Positions 8,122 to 16,149 of a stretch of 16,559 nucleotides of DNA are shown piece after piece (positions within the stretch are counted from its first letter, which is position 1; each line of letters starts with the position of its first letter). Under the pieces are notes generated by a model. That model was not told the DNA's origin, ran no database searches, and saw only the letters and a program-made list of their open reading frames with translations. The stretch is from the NCBI GenBank assembly GCA_002938115.1, contig PTKD01000015.1:1-16559 (forward strand), in the 5' to 3' direction. Origin of the DNA: Alphaproteobacteria bacterium MarineAlpha9_Bin7. Lineage in GTDB: Bacteria; Pseudomonadota; Alphaproteobacteria; UBA7887. A program made the position numbers and the translations under genes.

Positions 8122-9282
8122 ATGGACGGAAGCGGCAAATCCAAAAAGGCAGATTTTGGAACTCATGAGATGGCGATGCAGTCCTATTTGCGTGATGGTG
8201 AGCAAAGAGCACGCGCACTGCCGAACCGCGGCCCAATCCGCTTCCATCGGGATGGGACGCTTGACTCAAAAATTCTTGAAACTTACTCACGTTATGGATT
8301 TTACATCTTTGAAGAAGTGCTGAATTTGGAAGAACTCGCGGACCTGGAGACAGATTTTCTTGACATACAAGATAGTTTGCCAACGGCCCGGGAAGCAAAA
8401 TTTGATTCCAAGGGGCGACCGGCCCTTGGGGCGGACTCTAAGGAAAATCCACTATACTGGGCAAAACCTTTGAGCGATCCTTGGGGGGGCACAGAAATAG
8501 GGAATGGCCGGCATCAAGTGAAAATGACCGAACCTGAGGTTGCTACGGATACTCCGAAGGAAATTGTCTATATGATCGCAGGTAGCTTGCAGTTTTCGGA
8601 TGCGTGTCTACGCGTATACGGTCATCCACAGCTACTTGCAGTGGCCGAACAAATTAACGGCGAAGATTTCGTGCCATTTAGTGAGGTGCTGTTTATCAAA
8701 GAGCCCGGGTTGGGCGCATCAGTATCCTGGCATCAGGACGGCCAAACCCATTGGGACAGTCCCGTCTGGAACGAAGGTATTCACGGTTTCAATTTCATGG
8801 CCCAGCTGTATGGCTGTACCGCAGCCAACGGTCTATGGATCGTTCCCGGAAGTCACAGGCTAGGAAAACTGGATATCAACACAATGCTGTCCGACGGGGA
8901 CGGAGATCGCATCCCGGGAGCTGTACCTATCATCTGCAAACCTGGAGATGTGGCGATGACTAGTCGACAACTAGTACATGGCTCCTTCGCGAATACTAGT
9001 CCGGACCGGCGTGTGACAGTAAATTTCGGGTTTCATCGTCGGTCCTCCGTATTGAACGTAGAGACCAAAAGTTTCCACAATGAAAAAGTTGTATATGACG
9101 AACAACTTGTCCACCAGCGGTCTCGAGTGATTGGATATGCTATCGATGCACGTCACCAGAGATTTCCGAGAGAGACACCGTTCAATTACAAACCGTTCGA
9201 GGAATCCCAAGGAAAATACCGCTGGAATAAGCAAGCGAGAGCAGAAATCAAAGACTACCACCTGACAAATTTGTTCATCTGA
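8122..9282 (+). CDS. phytanoyl-CoA dioxygenase (PhyH) family oxygenase
   Basis: This is an Fe(II)/2-oxoglutarate-dependent oxygenase of the PhyH family, 386 residues. The metal-binding facial triad is visible: His204 and Asp206 in SWHQDGQTHWD, and His286 in LVHGSFANTS. Arg296 or Arg297, ten to eleven residues later, is placed to bind 2-oxoglutarate. The double-stranded beta-helix core therefore covers roughly residues 195-305. The N-terminus has the helical LEELADLETDFLDIQ segment usual in this family. Such enzymes hydroxylate very different small molecules, and no neighbour points to a substrate. The ATG at 8122 has AGGCCAGGA just upstream, with the nearer AGGA only two bases away. Internal ATGs at codons 17 and 19 lack a better site. 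It is followed in the same direction by an exported protease gene, with 130 bases between. Confidence 0.9.
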   Translation: MDGSGKSKKADFGTHEMAMQSYLRDGEQRARALPNRGPIRFHRDGTLDSKILETYSRYGFYIFEEVLNLEELADLETDFLDIQDSLPTAREAKFDSKGRPALGADSKENPLYWAKPLSDPWGGTEIGNGRHQVKMTEPEVATDTPKEIVYMIAGSLQFSDACLRVYGHPQLLAVAEQINGEDFVPFSEVLFIKEPGLGASVSWHQDGQTHWDSPVWNEGIHGFNFMAQLYGCTAANGLWIVPGSHRLGKLDINTMLSDGDGDRIPGAVPIICKPGDVAMTSRQLVHGSFANTSPDRRVTVNFGFHRRSSVLNVETKSFHNEKVVYDEQLVHQRSRVIGYAIDARHQRFPRETPFNYKPFEESQGKYRWNKQARAEIKDYHLTNLFI

Positions 9283-9412
9283 TATTAGGATAAATCTTTC
9301 TTTTTCATTGCCCGTGCCCCAACTCGACTGGCGCAGCTTCCACTGCGATTTGGGGAGCCGATCAAAAGTCCGATCGGCAATTGTTTCTTCCTGTAAAAGG
9401 ATTCATCACCAA

Positions 9413-10732
9413 ATGCGTAATGTCCTGGTGCTCATTGCTCTAGTTTTATTTCTCGGGACCTTAAATTTGGCTCGGGGAGATGAGATCCAAAAAACCCATT
9501 TCGAAAACGCCAACGCCTATACGGTGAAAATACGAAGCCGGGTTGAATACCCTTTTTTGAAAGATGAGCGAGGGTCTTTCTCCGGGGCAGGTTTTTTAAT
9601 CAATAAAACATTGGGCTGGATTGCAACAAACGCACACGTTACTGCGAGCAACCCAAGCATTGTAGAGGTAGCTTTTAAAGGGGAAGAATTTTTGGAGGCC
9701 AAACTGATTTATGTTGACCATTTGTTAGACTTGGCTGTCCTGAAAATCTCAAGCTCCAAGATTCCCGAGTTTGCGAAAGATGCGACTCTCGAATGTGACG
9801 CCAAACCGGTTGTAGGTAGCCCCGTTGGCGCATACGGCCATCCTTTTTCTCTCGACTACTCCGGCACGAGGGGCATTGTCTCCGGTAATCGGTACCGGTG
9901 GGGACGATATTGGGTGCAAACCGATGCAGCTATCAACAGTGGTAATTCTGGTGGACCGCTCATCGACCTTGATACGGGCAAGGTCATTGGCATCAATTCT
10001 GCCACGTATTCTAAGCGAATGAGTGAAGGGCTTGGTTTTGCGGTGCAGATGGCTCACGCTTGCCGTGTTTTTGAACTTTTGGAGAACGGAGTTGACCCCT
10101 CACCGGCGTTTATCCCAATTAGTTTCGCGACCAATGAACAAACGCAGGATGAGCTGGTGGTTGCGGCCGTTTACCGAAAACAGCCAGTTGTGTGGCACCT
10201 GAAACCAGGCGACCGAATATCTGCCTTGGCCGAAGACCCTACAAGAAACTTCAATCATCAGGCTGATTTAATCCATGCCTTGCGGGGGAAAAACGGCCCG
10301 GTAGAGCTCCTAATCGAGAGGTCGGGTAAAAAGCAAACTATAGTCATTACCTCAAGGGCGAGACCAAAATTGATAGACCGTATCGGTGTTCACGCCTCGG
10401 GCATCATATTTGATTCCGAACCCCTGAAGGACGACGAGGTCATGAACCCAGATGGTTTTCTATTCATTCAAAGCGTAGCCGAGGCTTCCATTGGCGCACT
10501 ATCCGGCATCAGACCATGGGGATACCTCGCGTCGGTAAATGGCAACGTCATCAAATCAACCAAGGAGCTTTGCAACTACCTCTCTGACGCCGAAGTCAGT
10601 GGGGGAAAAATTGTCCTCGTGACCCGACACGTGAACTGGGACTACCGTGCCCAGACCAAATACAACTCGCATGAAATCAAAGCTAGAAACGTGAAACTGG
10701 TGGGACCGCACGCTCCCGACGGATGCGGATGA
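9413..10732 (+). CDS. exported HtrA-like trypsin-fold serine protease with PDZ-like tail
   Basis: The product is a 439-residue secreted or periplasmic protease of the S1C (HtrA/Deg) type, probably for protein quality control or regulated cleavage. An N-terminal signal peptide (residues 1-22, MRNVLVLIALVLFLG followed by a small-residue region) precedes the protease domain. The catalytic triad is complete: His75 in TNAHV, Asp106 in LLDLAVLKI, and Ser179 in NSGNSGGPL. The oxyanion surroundings look normal. Two regions resemble PDZ domains, around 255-330 (LKPGDRISALAED) and 345-425 (SGIRPWGYLASVNGNVIKS). I chose the ATG at 9413, which has AAAAGG about 12 bases upstream and begins directly with a signal peptide. 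A TTG at 9308 in the same frame would add 35 charged residues before the signal. The gene is monocistronic or read through from the PhyH gene. Confidence 0.9.
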   Translation: MRNVLVLIALVLFLGTLNLARGDEIQKTHFENANAYTVKIRSRVEYPFLKDERGSFSGAGFLINKTLGWIATNAHVTASNPSIVEVAFKGEEFLEAKLIYVDHLLDLAVLKISSSKIPEFAKDATLECDAKPVVGSPVGAYGHPFSLDYSGTRGIVSGNRYRWGRYWVQTDAAINSGNSGGPLIDLDTGKVIGINSATYSKRMSEGLGFAVQMAHACRVFELLENGVDPSPAFIPISFATNEQTQDELVVAAVYRKQPVVWHLKPGDRISALAEDPTRNFNHQADLIHALRGKNGPVELLIERSGKKQTIVITSRARPKLIDRIGVHASGIIFDSEPLKDDEVMNPDGFLFIQSVAEASIGALSGIRPWGYLASVNGNVIKSTKELCNYLSDAEVSGGKIVLVTRHVNWDYRAQTKYNSHEIKARNVKLVGPHAPDGCG

Positions 10733-10767
10733 CAACCTTTTGGTTCCGGATAAATCCTAGTATTCGA

Positions 10768-10998
10768 TTAGTTTTGGTTGCTTGAATAGCCTGTGACTTG
10801 AAGACCAAAAATAGCATAGATATCACCGTCAAATCTTTCGGTATAAACTTTTTCACAGCTATTCGTCATTTTTACGAGACACTCCTCTGTCCCGCGGCTA
10901 ATTTCCGACAAGTTTATGCACTGCTCTCGCGCCATATCTCTAGGACAACGAGTCCCGTAGGTATCGATACTTAACGATCTATGATCGCCCATTCTCAT
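10768..10998 (-). CDS. possible small cysteine-containing protein, doubtful
   Basis: This is an open frame of 76 codons. Four cysteines are spaced as C18, C27, C40 and C48, within RCPRDMAREQCINLSE and TEECLVKMTNSCEK. The second half reads like a real soluble protein, with a balanced composition and no low-complexity run. I do not recognise a family. There is no clear ribosome binding site before the ATG at 10998, and the frame is closed by a TAG seven codons further upstream. It begins just after the end of the solute-binding-protein stump and in another frame. It could be a small gene, the 3' remnant of a larger lost gene whose start is gone, or chance. Confidence 0.25.
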   Translation of the reverse strand: MRMGDHRSLSIDTYGTRCPRDMAREQCINLSEISRGTEECLVKMTNSCEKVYTERFDGDIYAIFGLQVTGYSSNQN

Positions 10999-11005
10999 AA
11001 ATGGT

Positions 11006-11143
11006 TTAAAGCGCGCCTAGCGTACTCAGATAGGATGATGCCAACTTCATCTTGACGGGGTCCTGCGCTTCGACAGTACCTGCCGCCAGTGCAATCGACA
11101 GGAGAAAGCCTGCGCCAATGCGGGCAATGTGGGGTACCTTCAT
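11006..11143 (-). pseudogene. 5' stump of a TRAP-type solute-binding protein gene (DctP-like)
   Basis: A good ribosome binding site (AAAGGA at 11151-11156, seven bases before the ATG at 11143) leads into 45 codons and a TAA. The product has a textbook Sec signal peptide (GAGFLLSIALAAGTVEA) and then the mature start QDPVKMKLASSY. That start resembles the beginning of TRAP transporter substrate-binding proteins (DctP family), which are about 330-360 residues long. The remaining roughly 300 residues are missing, and no DctP-like sequence follows in any frame that I can see. No small or large TRAP permease gene is nearby. I read this as the surviving 5' end of a deleted gene. The family is inferred from a short stretch, and an ABC-type binding protein is an alternative. 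Confidence 0.55.
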
Positions 11144-11295
11144 GCTGAATTCCTTTGCGACTGAAGTCGCTGTCAACTCGCCGGAACAGTGACACGCAGT
11201 AAACAACCCGTCAAATACACCGCAGGGAAATGGTATGGAACGACCTCCACCCTCAGAACCAACAGTGCTGATGCACCGCTAGCCCGTTTTTATTT

Positions 11296-12063
11296 TTAGA
11301 CTTTTCCCTTGGACGGATCAGAATCAAATATGGGATTTGTTTGTCCGTATGCATTTATGGATGTGCCCGTTATTGAGGACGCTTTCTCGGAAGAAAGAAA
11401 TAAAATTAAGTCAGAAATTTCCTCGGGTTTCATAAGGTTTTTATTTTGTTCAATATTGGGCGTGTTAAACGCACTTCTAAAGCCTTCAGTATCGGTTCCT
11501 CCAGGGCAGATACAATTTACAGAAATCCCGTGCAGATTTACCTCCGCAGCGATGCTCTCTGTGAAGTTTATTAGTGCTGCCTTAGTCATGCGATAGGCCG
11601 AACGACCTTTCCCACCTCTTTTCCCTCCAATGCTCGAAATATTGACAATTTTCCCATATTTTCTTCGTATCATATCTGGCAATAAAGCCTTGGTTAGCAA
11701 CACAGGACTCAAAAGATTAACCTTGAAAACCATGTGCAACACATCAATATCGAAGTCTACAAGATTTTGAGATTTGTGAATGATTGCGGCGTTGTTTATT
11801 AATATATCTACGTGCCCAAATTTATCCAAAGCAGTTTTTGCTATTTTCTCAATGCTTTCTTCTTCGGACAAATCAGCCTGCACTGAAATAATCTTTGATC
11901 CTAAGCGTTTAATTGTTTTCGAAACGCTATCAAGTTCCCTGCCTGTGCGGCCCGTGGCTAAAATACTTGCGCCTTCCTTTGCAAATGCAATAGCGGTAGC
12001 TCGACCTATACCTTTGGTGGCACCTGTCACAACCACTACCTTGTTTTTAAAACTTAAACTCAT
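11296..12063 (-). CDS. classical short-chain dehydrogenase/reductase
   Basis: This is a 255-residue NAD(P)-dependent oxidoreductase with every classical SDR landmark: TGATKGIG (13-20), the NNAA motif (90-93), the catalytic Asn116, Ser144 in NISSIGG, and Tyr157 and Lys161 in YRMTK. The ATGR segment (36-39) after beta-strand 2 suggests NADP preference. CPGGTDTEG near 187-195 and the C-terminal TGTSINAYG are in the expected places. The substrate is unknown and FabG-like annotation would be too specific. Base composition is visibly AT-richer than the flanking genes, with many AAA, ATT and TTT codons. The ATG at 12063 has only a weak AGAAAGA upstream. Together with the decayed transporter gene next to it, this suggests transfer from a different genome. 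It is divergent from the large dehydrogenase gene. Confidence 0.92.
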   Translation of the reverse strand: MSLSFKNKVVVVTGATKGIGRATAIAFAKEGASILATGRTGRELDSVSKTIKRLGSKIISVQADLSEEESIEKIAKTALDKFGHVDILINNAAIIHKSQNLVDFDIDVLHMVFKVNLLSPVLLTKALLPDMIRRKYGKIVNISSIGGKRGGKGRSAYRMTKAALINFTESIAAEVNLHGISVNCICPGGTDTEGFRSAFNTPNIEQNKNLMKPEEISDLILFLSSEKASSITGTSINAYGQTNPIFDSDPSKGKV

Positions 12064-12231
12064 TTTAATCTTTCTGTTCTTAGGAAGCCCGCGTTGACCT
12101 ATGCTACCGTGCGCTAAACCCGACGTAAATCAGTAAACAACAACAAGCACTCTTGATTTCGTGCTCAAATACTGCTTACCGATGGCTGAGAAGAATTGTT
12201 CCTCAAACCTCCAGACAAGGCGACCGGATAA

Positions 12232-12251
12232 AGCACAATCGTAATTGTGCT
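12232..12251. promoter_or_regulatory. palindromic operator-like site before the FAD/folate dehydrogenase gene
   Basis: Arms AGCACAAT and ATTGTGCT match perfectly over 8 bp around a CGTA centre, about 56 bases upstream of the ATG at 12308. The location in a leader, the short centre and the lack of a following T-run favour a site for a dimeric repressor or activator over a terminator. A role in control of the dehydrogenase gene, or of the divergent SDR, is inference. Confidence 0.5.
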
Positions 12252-12293
12252 AGATAAGGAATTTTTGACGCCCTGCACTCTTTTGCCAACTTT

Positions 12294-12300
12294 AAGGAGA
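12294..12300 (+). promoter_or_regulatory. strong ribosome binding site of the dehydrogenase gene
   Basis: AAGGAGA stands seven bases before the ATG at 12308. It is the best Shine-Dalgarno match in the window and fixes the start of the 815-residue protein. It suggests high translation when the gene is on. Confidence 0.85.
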
Positions 12301-12307
12301 GTTTTTC

Positions 12308-14755
12308 ATGAAGGATCCTTTTCCCACCCAGTCTCAGGTCGTCATTGTCGGGGGTGGCATAGTCGGCTGCTCAGTTGCATATCATCTTTCTAAATTGGGA
12401 TGGAAGGACGTCGTTGTTTTGGAACGTGGCGAGCTCACATGTGGCACTACCTGGCATGCGGCTGGCCTCGTCACACAGCTCCGCTCGACCCATACGATGA
12501 CCGAAATTTGCCGGTACGGGCCTCATCTTTTTGGCTCTCTAAAGGATGAAACGGGACAAGACACAGGATTCAAACAAAACGGGTCACTACAAGTTGCGCG
12601 GACGCCGGAGCGGCTGACTGAAATCGCTCGTATGATCTCGCTGGGCAAGCTGTTCGGCGTTGAGGCACACATGGTCGATCCGAGCGAAGCTAAATCGTTG
12701 TACCCATTGCTCGACAAGAACAAAGTTCTTGGGGGCGGATATATACCAGGAGATGGGCAGACGAATCCGATCGATACGACCATGGCGCTTGCGAAAGCGG
12801 CGCGACTGGCTGGCGTTCGAATCATCGAGAGGGTCAGCGTCACCGGTTTCAAAATTACCCAAGGAGCCGTGACGGCCGTTGAAACGGACCGCGGATCCAT
12901 CGCTTGCGAAATAGTGACGAACTGTGCTGGCATTTGGGCCCGTGAAGTCGGGGACATGGGTGGAGTCAATGTACCTCTCTACGCCGCCGAACATATGTAC
13001 GTGACGACCGAATCCGATCCCAGGATACCGCCCGAACTTCCGGTCCTTCGTGACACTGACGGCTACGTATATGTCAAGGAAGATGCCGGCAAACTACTAG
13101 TCGGAGCATTCGAGCCAAATGCCAAGCCACTTCCTTTAAGTGCACTGCCCGAAAAGTTTGAGTTTGGCGAACTTCAAGAGGACTGGGATCAGTTCGAATT
13201 ACCAATGACCCGGGCCATGGAAATGATTCCGATGCTGCAGAACGTGGGCATCCGTCATTTCATGAACGGCCCAGAAAGTTTCACCCCGGACAACCGTTTT
13301 ATCGTTGGTGAAGCGCCGGAGCTTAAAAACTTTTTTGTTGGCGCGGGCTTTAACTCACAAGGCATTCTCAGTTCTCCCGGGATTGGTAGGGCACTCGCGG
13401 AATGGATTGTCGAAGGGCAGGCCACCATGGATCTGTCCGAAATCGACGTCGCACGCTTCCACCCCTTTCAGGCCAACCGCCGCTACCTGCACGACCGTAC
13501 GAGGGAGAGTCTGGGGCTTCTTTACGCCATGCATTGGCCACATCGTCAGGTCGAGACTGCACGACCAGTGCGCGAGACGCCGCTGCACAGCCGGCTAGTT
13601 CGGCACAACGCGTGTTTCGGTGAAACTGCGGGTTGGGAACGTGCCAACTGGTACGCACCAAAAGGCGCCAAGAAAGAATATCAATATTCCTATGGTCGGC
13701 AAAACTGGTTCGAGTTTGTCGGAGACGAACACAAAGCAGTCCGCGAAAATGTCGGGATGTTCGATTTATCGTCCTTTGGAAAATCGGTGATTCAGGGACG
13801 CGATGCGGAATCCCAACTGCAACGTATCTGTGCAGCCGATATGGCGGTCCCCGTTGGCAAGGTAGTCTATACCCAATTGCTCAATCAACGTGGCGGCATC
13901 GAGGCCGACTTAACGATGACCCGAATTGCGGCAGACAAATATTTGGTAGTCACGTCCGCCGCATCTCAATTCCGTGACTTTAGCTGGATTCGCCGTCAAA
14001 TTCACGACGACGCCCTCGTAACGATGGAGGATGTCACCTCCGGTTATGGTGTTCTCTCGGTGATGGGGCCCAACTCACGGAAGCTGTTGTCGCGTTTGTC
14101 GGATACTGATTTCTCCAACGCATCTTTTCCGTTCGGTACCTGTCAAGAAATCGAGATCGGATATGCTAAGGCATACGCCCTTCGGATAACCTATGTTGGA
14201 GAACTGGGATGGGAGCTTTATCTGCCGACCGAATTCACTGGCCCCGTTTTCGACCTTTTAATAACCGAGGGCAGGAAGTTCGGGCTTCGTCTGGCCGGAT
14301 ACCATGCTCTTGATTCGCTACGAAGCGAAAAAGGATATCGCCATTGGGGACATGATATTTCTCCAGGAGACACACCGCTTGAGGCGGGACTGGGTTTTGC
14401 CGTCTCGTTCAAGAAAAACTATGACTTCATTGGACGCAGGGCCCTCGAAGCACAAAAGGAAGCAGGCCTGAACCGACGGCTTGTGCATTTTCTGATGGAT
14501 CATCCGGATCCGATTTTGCTTCACGACGAACCAATCTTCAGGGACGGAAAACTGGTCGGTATGACAACATCGGGCTCCTTCGGTTATACCCTCAGCCGCT
14601 CGGTGGGAATGGGATACGTCGACACTCCGGAACACGCCAACGACGCCTGGCTGGAAGAAGCGCCCTACGAAATCGAACTAGGAGGCAATCTATTCGCCGC
14701 AAAGGCCAGCAACCAACCATTCTTCGATCCCACCAACGGGAGAGTCAGGAACTGA
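12308..14755 (+). CDS. FAD- and folate-dependent dehydrogenase, sarcosine/dimethylglycine dehydrogenase family
   Basis: The 815-residue product has the four-part build of dimethylglycine and sarcosine dehydrogenases. An N-terminal amine-oxidase FAD domain (about 10-370) has GGGIVG at 15-20. TTWHAAG follows, with His50 matching the residue that carries covalent FAD in characterised relatives. A central linker domain (about 385-440) has the family patterns RYLHDRTRESLGLLYAMHWP and GETAGWERANWY. A GcvT-like tetrahydrofolate domain follows (about 455-700, including NQRGGIEADLT), then a GcvT C-terminal barrel (about 710-810). Such enzymes oxidatively demethylate N-methylglycines or related amines and pass the one-carbon unit to folate. 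The exact substrate cannot be decided. The gene stands alone with its own strong ribosome binding site and a palindrome in the leader, and is convergent with the broken dehydratase. Confidence 0.92.
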   Translation: MKDPFPTQSQVVIVGGGIVGCSVAYHLSKLGWKDVVVLERGELTCGTTWHAAGLVTQLRSTHTMTEICRYGPHLFGSLKDETGQDTGFKQNGSLQVARTPERLTEIARMISLGKLFGVEAHMVDPSEAKSLYPLLDKNKVLGGGYIPGDGQTNPIDTTMALAKAARLAGVRIIERVSVTGFKITQGAVTAVETDRGSIACEIVTNCAGIWAREVGDMGGVNVPLYAAEHMYVTTESDPRIPPELPVLRDTDGYVYVKEDAGKLLVGAFEPNAKPLPLSALPEKFEFGELQEDWDQFELPMTRAMEMIPMLQNVGIRHFMNGPESFTPDNRFIVGEAPELKNFFVGAGFNSQGILSSPGIGRALAEWIVEGQATMDLSEIDVARFHPFQANRRYLHDRTRESLGLLYAMHWPHRQVETARPVRETPLHSRLVRHNACFGETAGWERANWYAPKGAKKEYQYSYGRQNWFEFVGDEHKAVRENVGMFDLSSFGKSVIQGRDAESQLQRICAADMAVPVGKVVYTQLLNQRGGIEADLTMTRIAADKYLVVTSAASQFRDFSWIRRQIHDDALVTMEDVTSGYGVLSVMGPNSRKLLSRLSDTDFSNASFPFGTCQEIEIGYAKAYALRITYVGELGWELYLPTEFTGPVFDLLITEGRKFGLRLAGYHALDSLRSEKGYRHWGHDISPGDTPLEAGLGFAVSFKKNYDFIGRRALEAQKEAGLNRRLVHFLMDHPDPILLHDEPIFRDGKLVGMTTSGSFGYTLSRSVGMGYVDTPEHANDAWLEEAPYEIELGGNLFAAKASNQPFFDPTNGRVRN

Positions 14756-14941
14756 GCTATATCAGATGCTAATGAATCTCATCGATCGGATAGGAAACCG
14801 CCTTAAACCTCCACGTTTAACCTGTATTTCCAAAGTCGAATTGGGCCACATTACCAAGATCTATTAACGTTCTGCCTGCCCGGTCCCCTGCTCAGACCCC
14901 TGCGCTCAAGCATCTTTGTTTCTTGATTTGCTTGGAACTGG
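14756..14941. other. convergent intergenic gap
   Basis: The gap lies between the dehydrogenase and the broken dehydratase, read towards each other. A 6-bp inverted repeat CAAGCA / TGCTTG (14907-14912 and 14929-14934) with a 16-base loop is the only hairpin-like element. It is weak and lacks a proper T-run. Nothing else stands out. Confidence 0.3.
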
Positions 14942-16149
14942 CTACATGAATGTGATTTCTCTTTCAGACTCGACCTTTTCTTCGTCTACGTCGAGTCCAA
15001 CGCCGTGGACTTCAGGAGGATAAAAATACCCTTGGATCGGTTTGAGCGGTTGTTGCAGAAAGAACTGATAGATTTCGCCGAGAATGTAGTGATATTCCAA
15101 CATCGGGATCATCATAGCATTTTGGGTGAATGCGACCTGGGCGCTCGCCGCCGGCACATACACATGCGGCACAAGTGTGACGTCATAGGACGACGTAAGC
15201 GCACAAATTTTCATGAGCTCACTCAGGCCACCGGCCCAGATCGGTTCCAGTTGGTAGATGTCGAAGACATCCCGATCCAGCAATGCTTTGACCCCCCAGC
15301 GTGTGTACTCGTGTTCACCGCCTGCGATGGGGATTGGGCACTCGCGTTTCAGCAGAGCGTAACTTTCGTGCAATGCATATTGTACAGGTTCTTCGATCCA
15401 CGCCGGTTCGTAGTCCTTTAACAGTTTCGCCATGCGCAGCGTGTACGGTACGCCCCAATTGGCCCATGCATCGATCATGACGTGCATGTCGGGTCCAGAT
15501 GCCTCCCGCAATGCGCACATCAGCTCGACGTTTTCCCGCTCGCCAGCGGCACCGTCTCCCACGCCGCGGCGGAAGAACCACTTCGAGCCACAAAATCCTT
15601 CTGATCGAATAATATTCACGCGCTCCGCGGCTTTCTCTGGTGCTAGAGAAAAACCCGCCGTGCTGGCGTAAGCAGGTATCTTCTCCTGCACCGGCCCGCC
15701 TAATAAGGCGTGCACCGGTTGACGAAGCCATTTTCCCTTTATGTCCCAAAGTGCAAAATCGACGTGGCTGATGGCAATCATGTTGTCGCCAACACGTCCG
15801 TTGGAGCATTGCGGTACACCACATCTCACAAATATTCGGTCTCCAGAGGGTTTTGTCCGATCAGAAGTGGTTTCAGTTGGACCGCAAGGTAAAACGCAGT
15901 AGCGTCACCGGTAAGCGGACCAACCACACCAGTAATGCCTTCGTCTGTTTCAATATTCAGAAAAGTTTGGGTTAGGCGGTAACGGCCATCGCCGACTTTG
16001 GGAAATTGGCGACGCACGGTGTCCGCAGCGCTCAGTTTCCTAAAAGCGGGGTAGATATCAAGTGGCCGCCCACCCCGCTCTTCCCACAAAACACCCGGAT
16101 ATTCCATAGTACCTTGGAGTTGCCGCAGCTTGACATCGGTTATCTTCAT
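14942..16149 (-). pseudogene. broken enolase-superfamily sugar-acid dehydratase (RhamD/mandelate-racemase-like)
   Basis: Two frames together encode one enzyme of about 402 residues. The 5' part (16149 down to 15826) starts MKITDVKLRQLQGTMEYPG and contains FPKVGDGRYRLTQTFL and GQNPLETEYL. An in-frame TGA (15826-15828) then falls where relatives have Trp. The frame continues as DVVYRNA, and near 15800-15807 the homology moves to another frame (NGRVGDNMIAISHVD) that runs to the stop at 14942. The span is one base short of a multiple of three, as a single deletion would leave. The barrel keeps the metal-ligand motifs MIDAW, WIEEPV and GGEHEY and the PHVYVP histidine, so damage looks recent. The intact enzyme would dehydrate a sugar acid such as L-rhamnonate or a similar acid. 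The ATG at 16149 has GGGGAGAG upstream. A sequence error is possible but would need two events. Confidence 0.8.

Noticed and set aside
7988..8398. Minus-strand open frame of 136 codons across the PhyH gene start
   Set aside because: It overlaps the true coding frame of the PhyH gene on the other strand, has no recognisable domain and has a composition typical of an antisense shadow.
8959..9000. Three ACTAGT hexamers within 42 bases inside the PhyH-family gene
   Set aside because: They fall in coding sequence in different frames, with no symmetry or spacing that suggests a site. Chance is the simplest reading.
10995..11195. Second minus-strand frame over the binding-protein stump
   Set aside because: It is a shadow frame. 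The signal peptide and ribosome binding site support only the frame starting at 11143.
14907..14934. Rho-independent terminator for the dehydrogenase gene
   Set aside because: The stem is only 6 bp with a 16-base loop and no T-run after it, so I list it only as a weak repeat.
15826..15828. TGA read as Trp or selenocysteine in the dehydratase
   Set aside because: A frameshift follows within about 20 bases, so readthrough would not rescue the protein. TGA ends other genes in the window normally, and no SECIS-like hairpin is evident.
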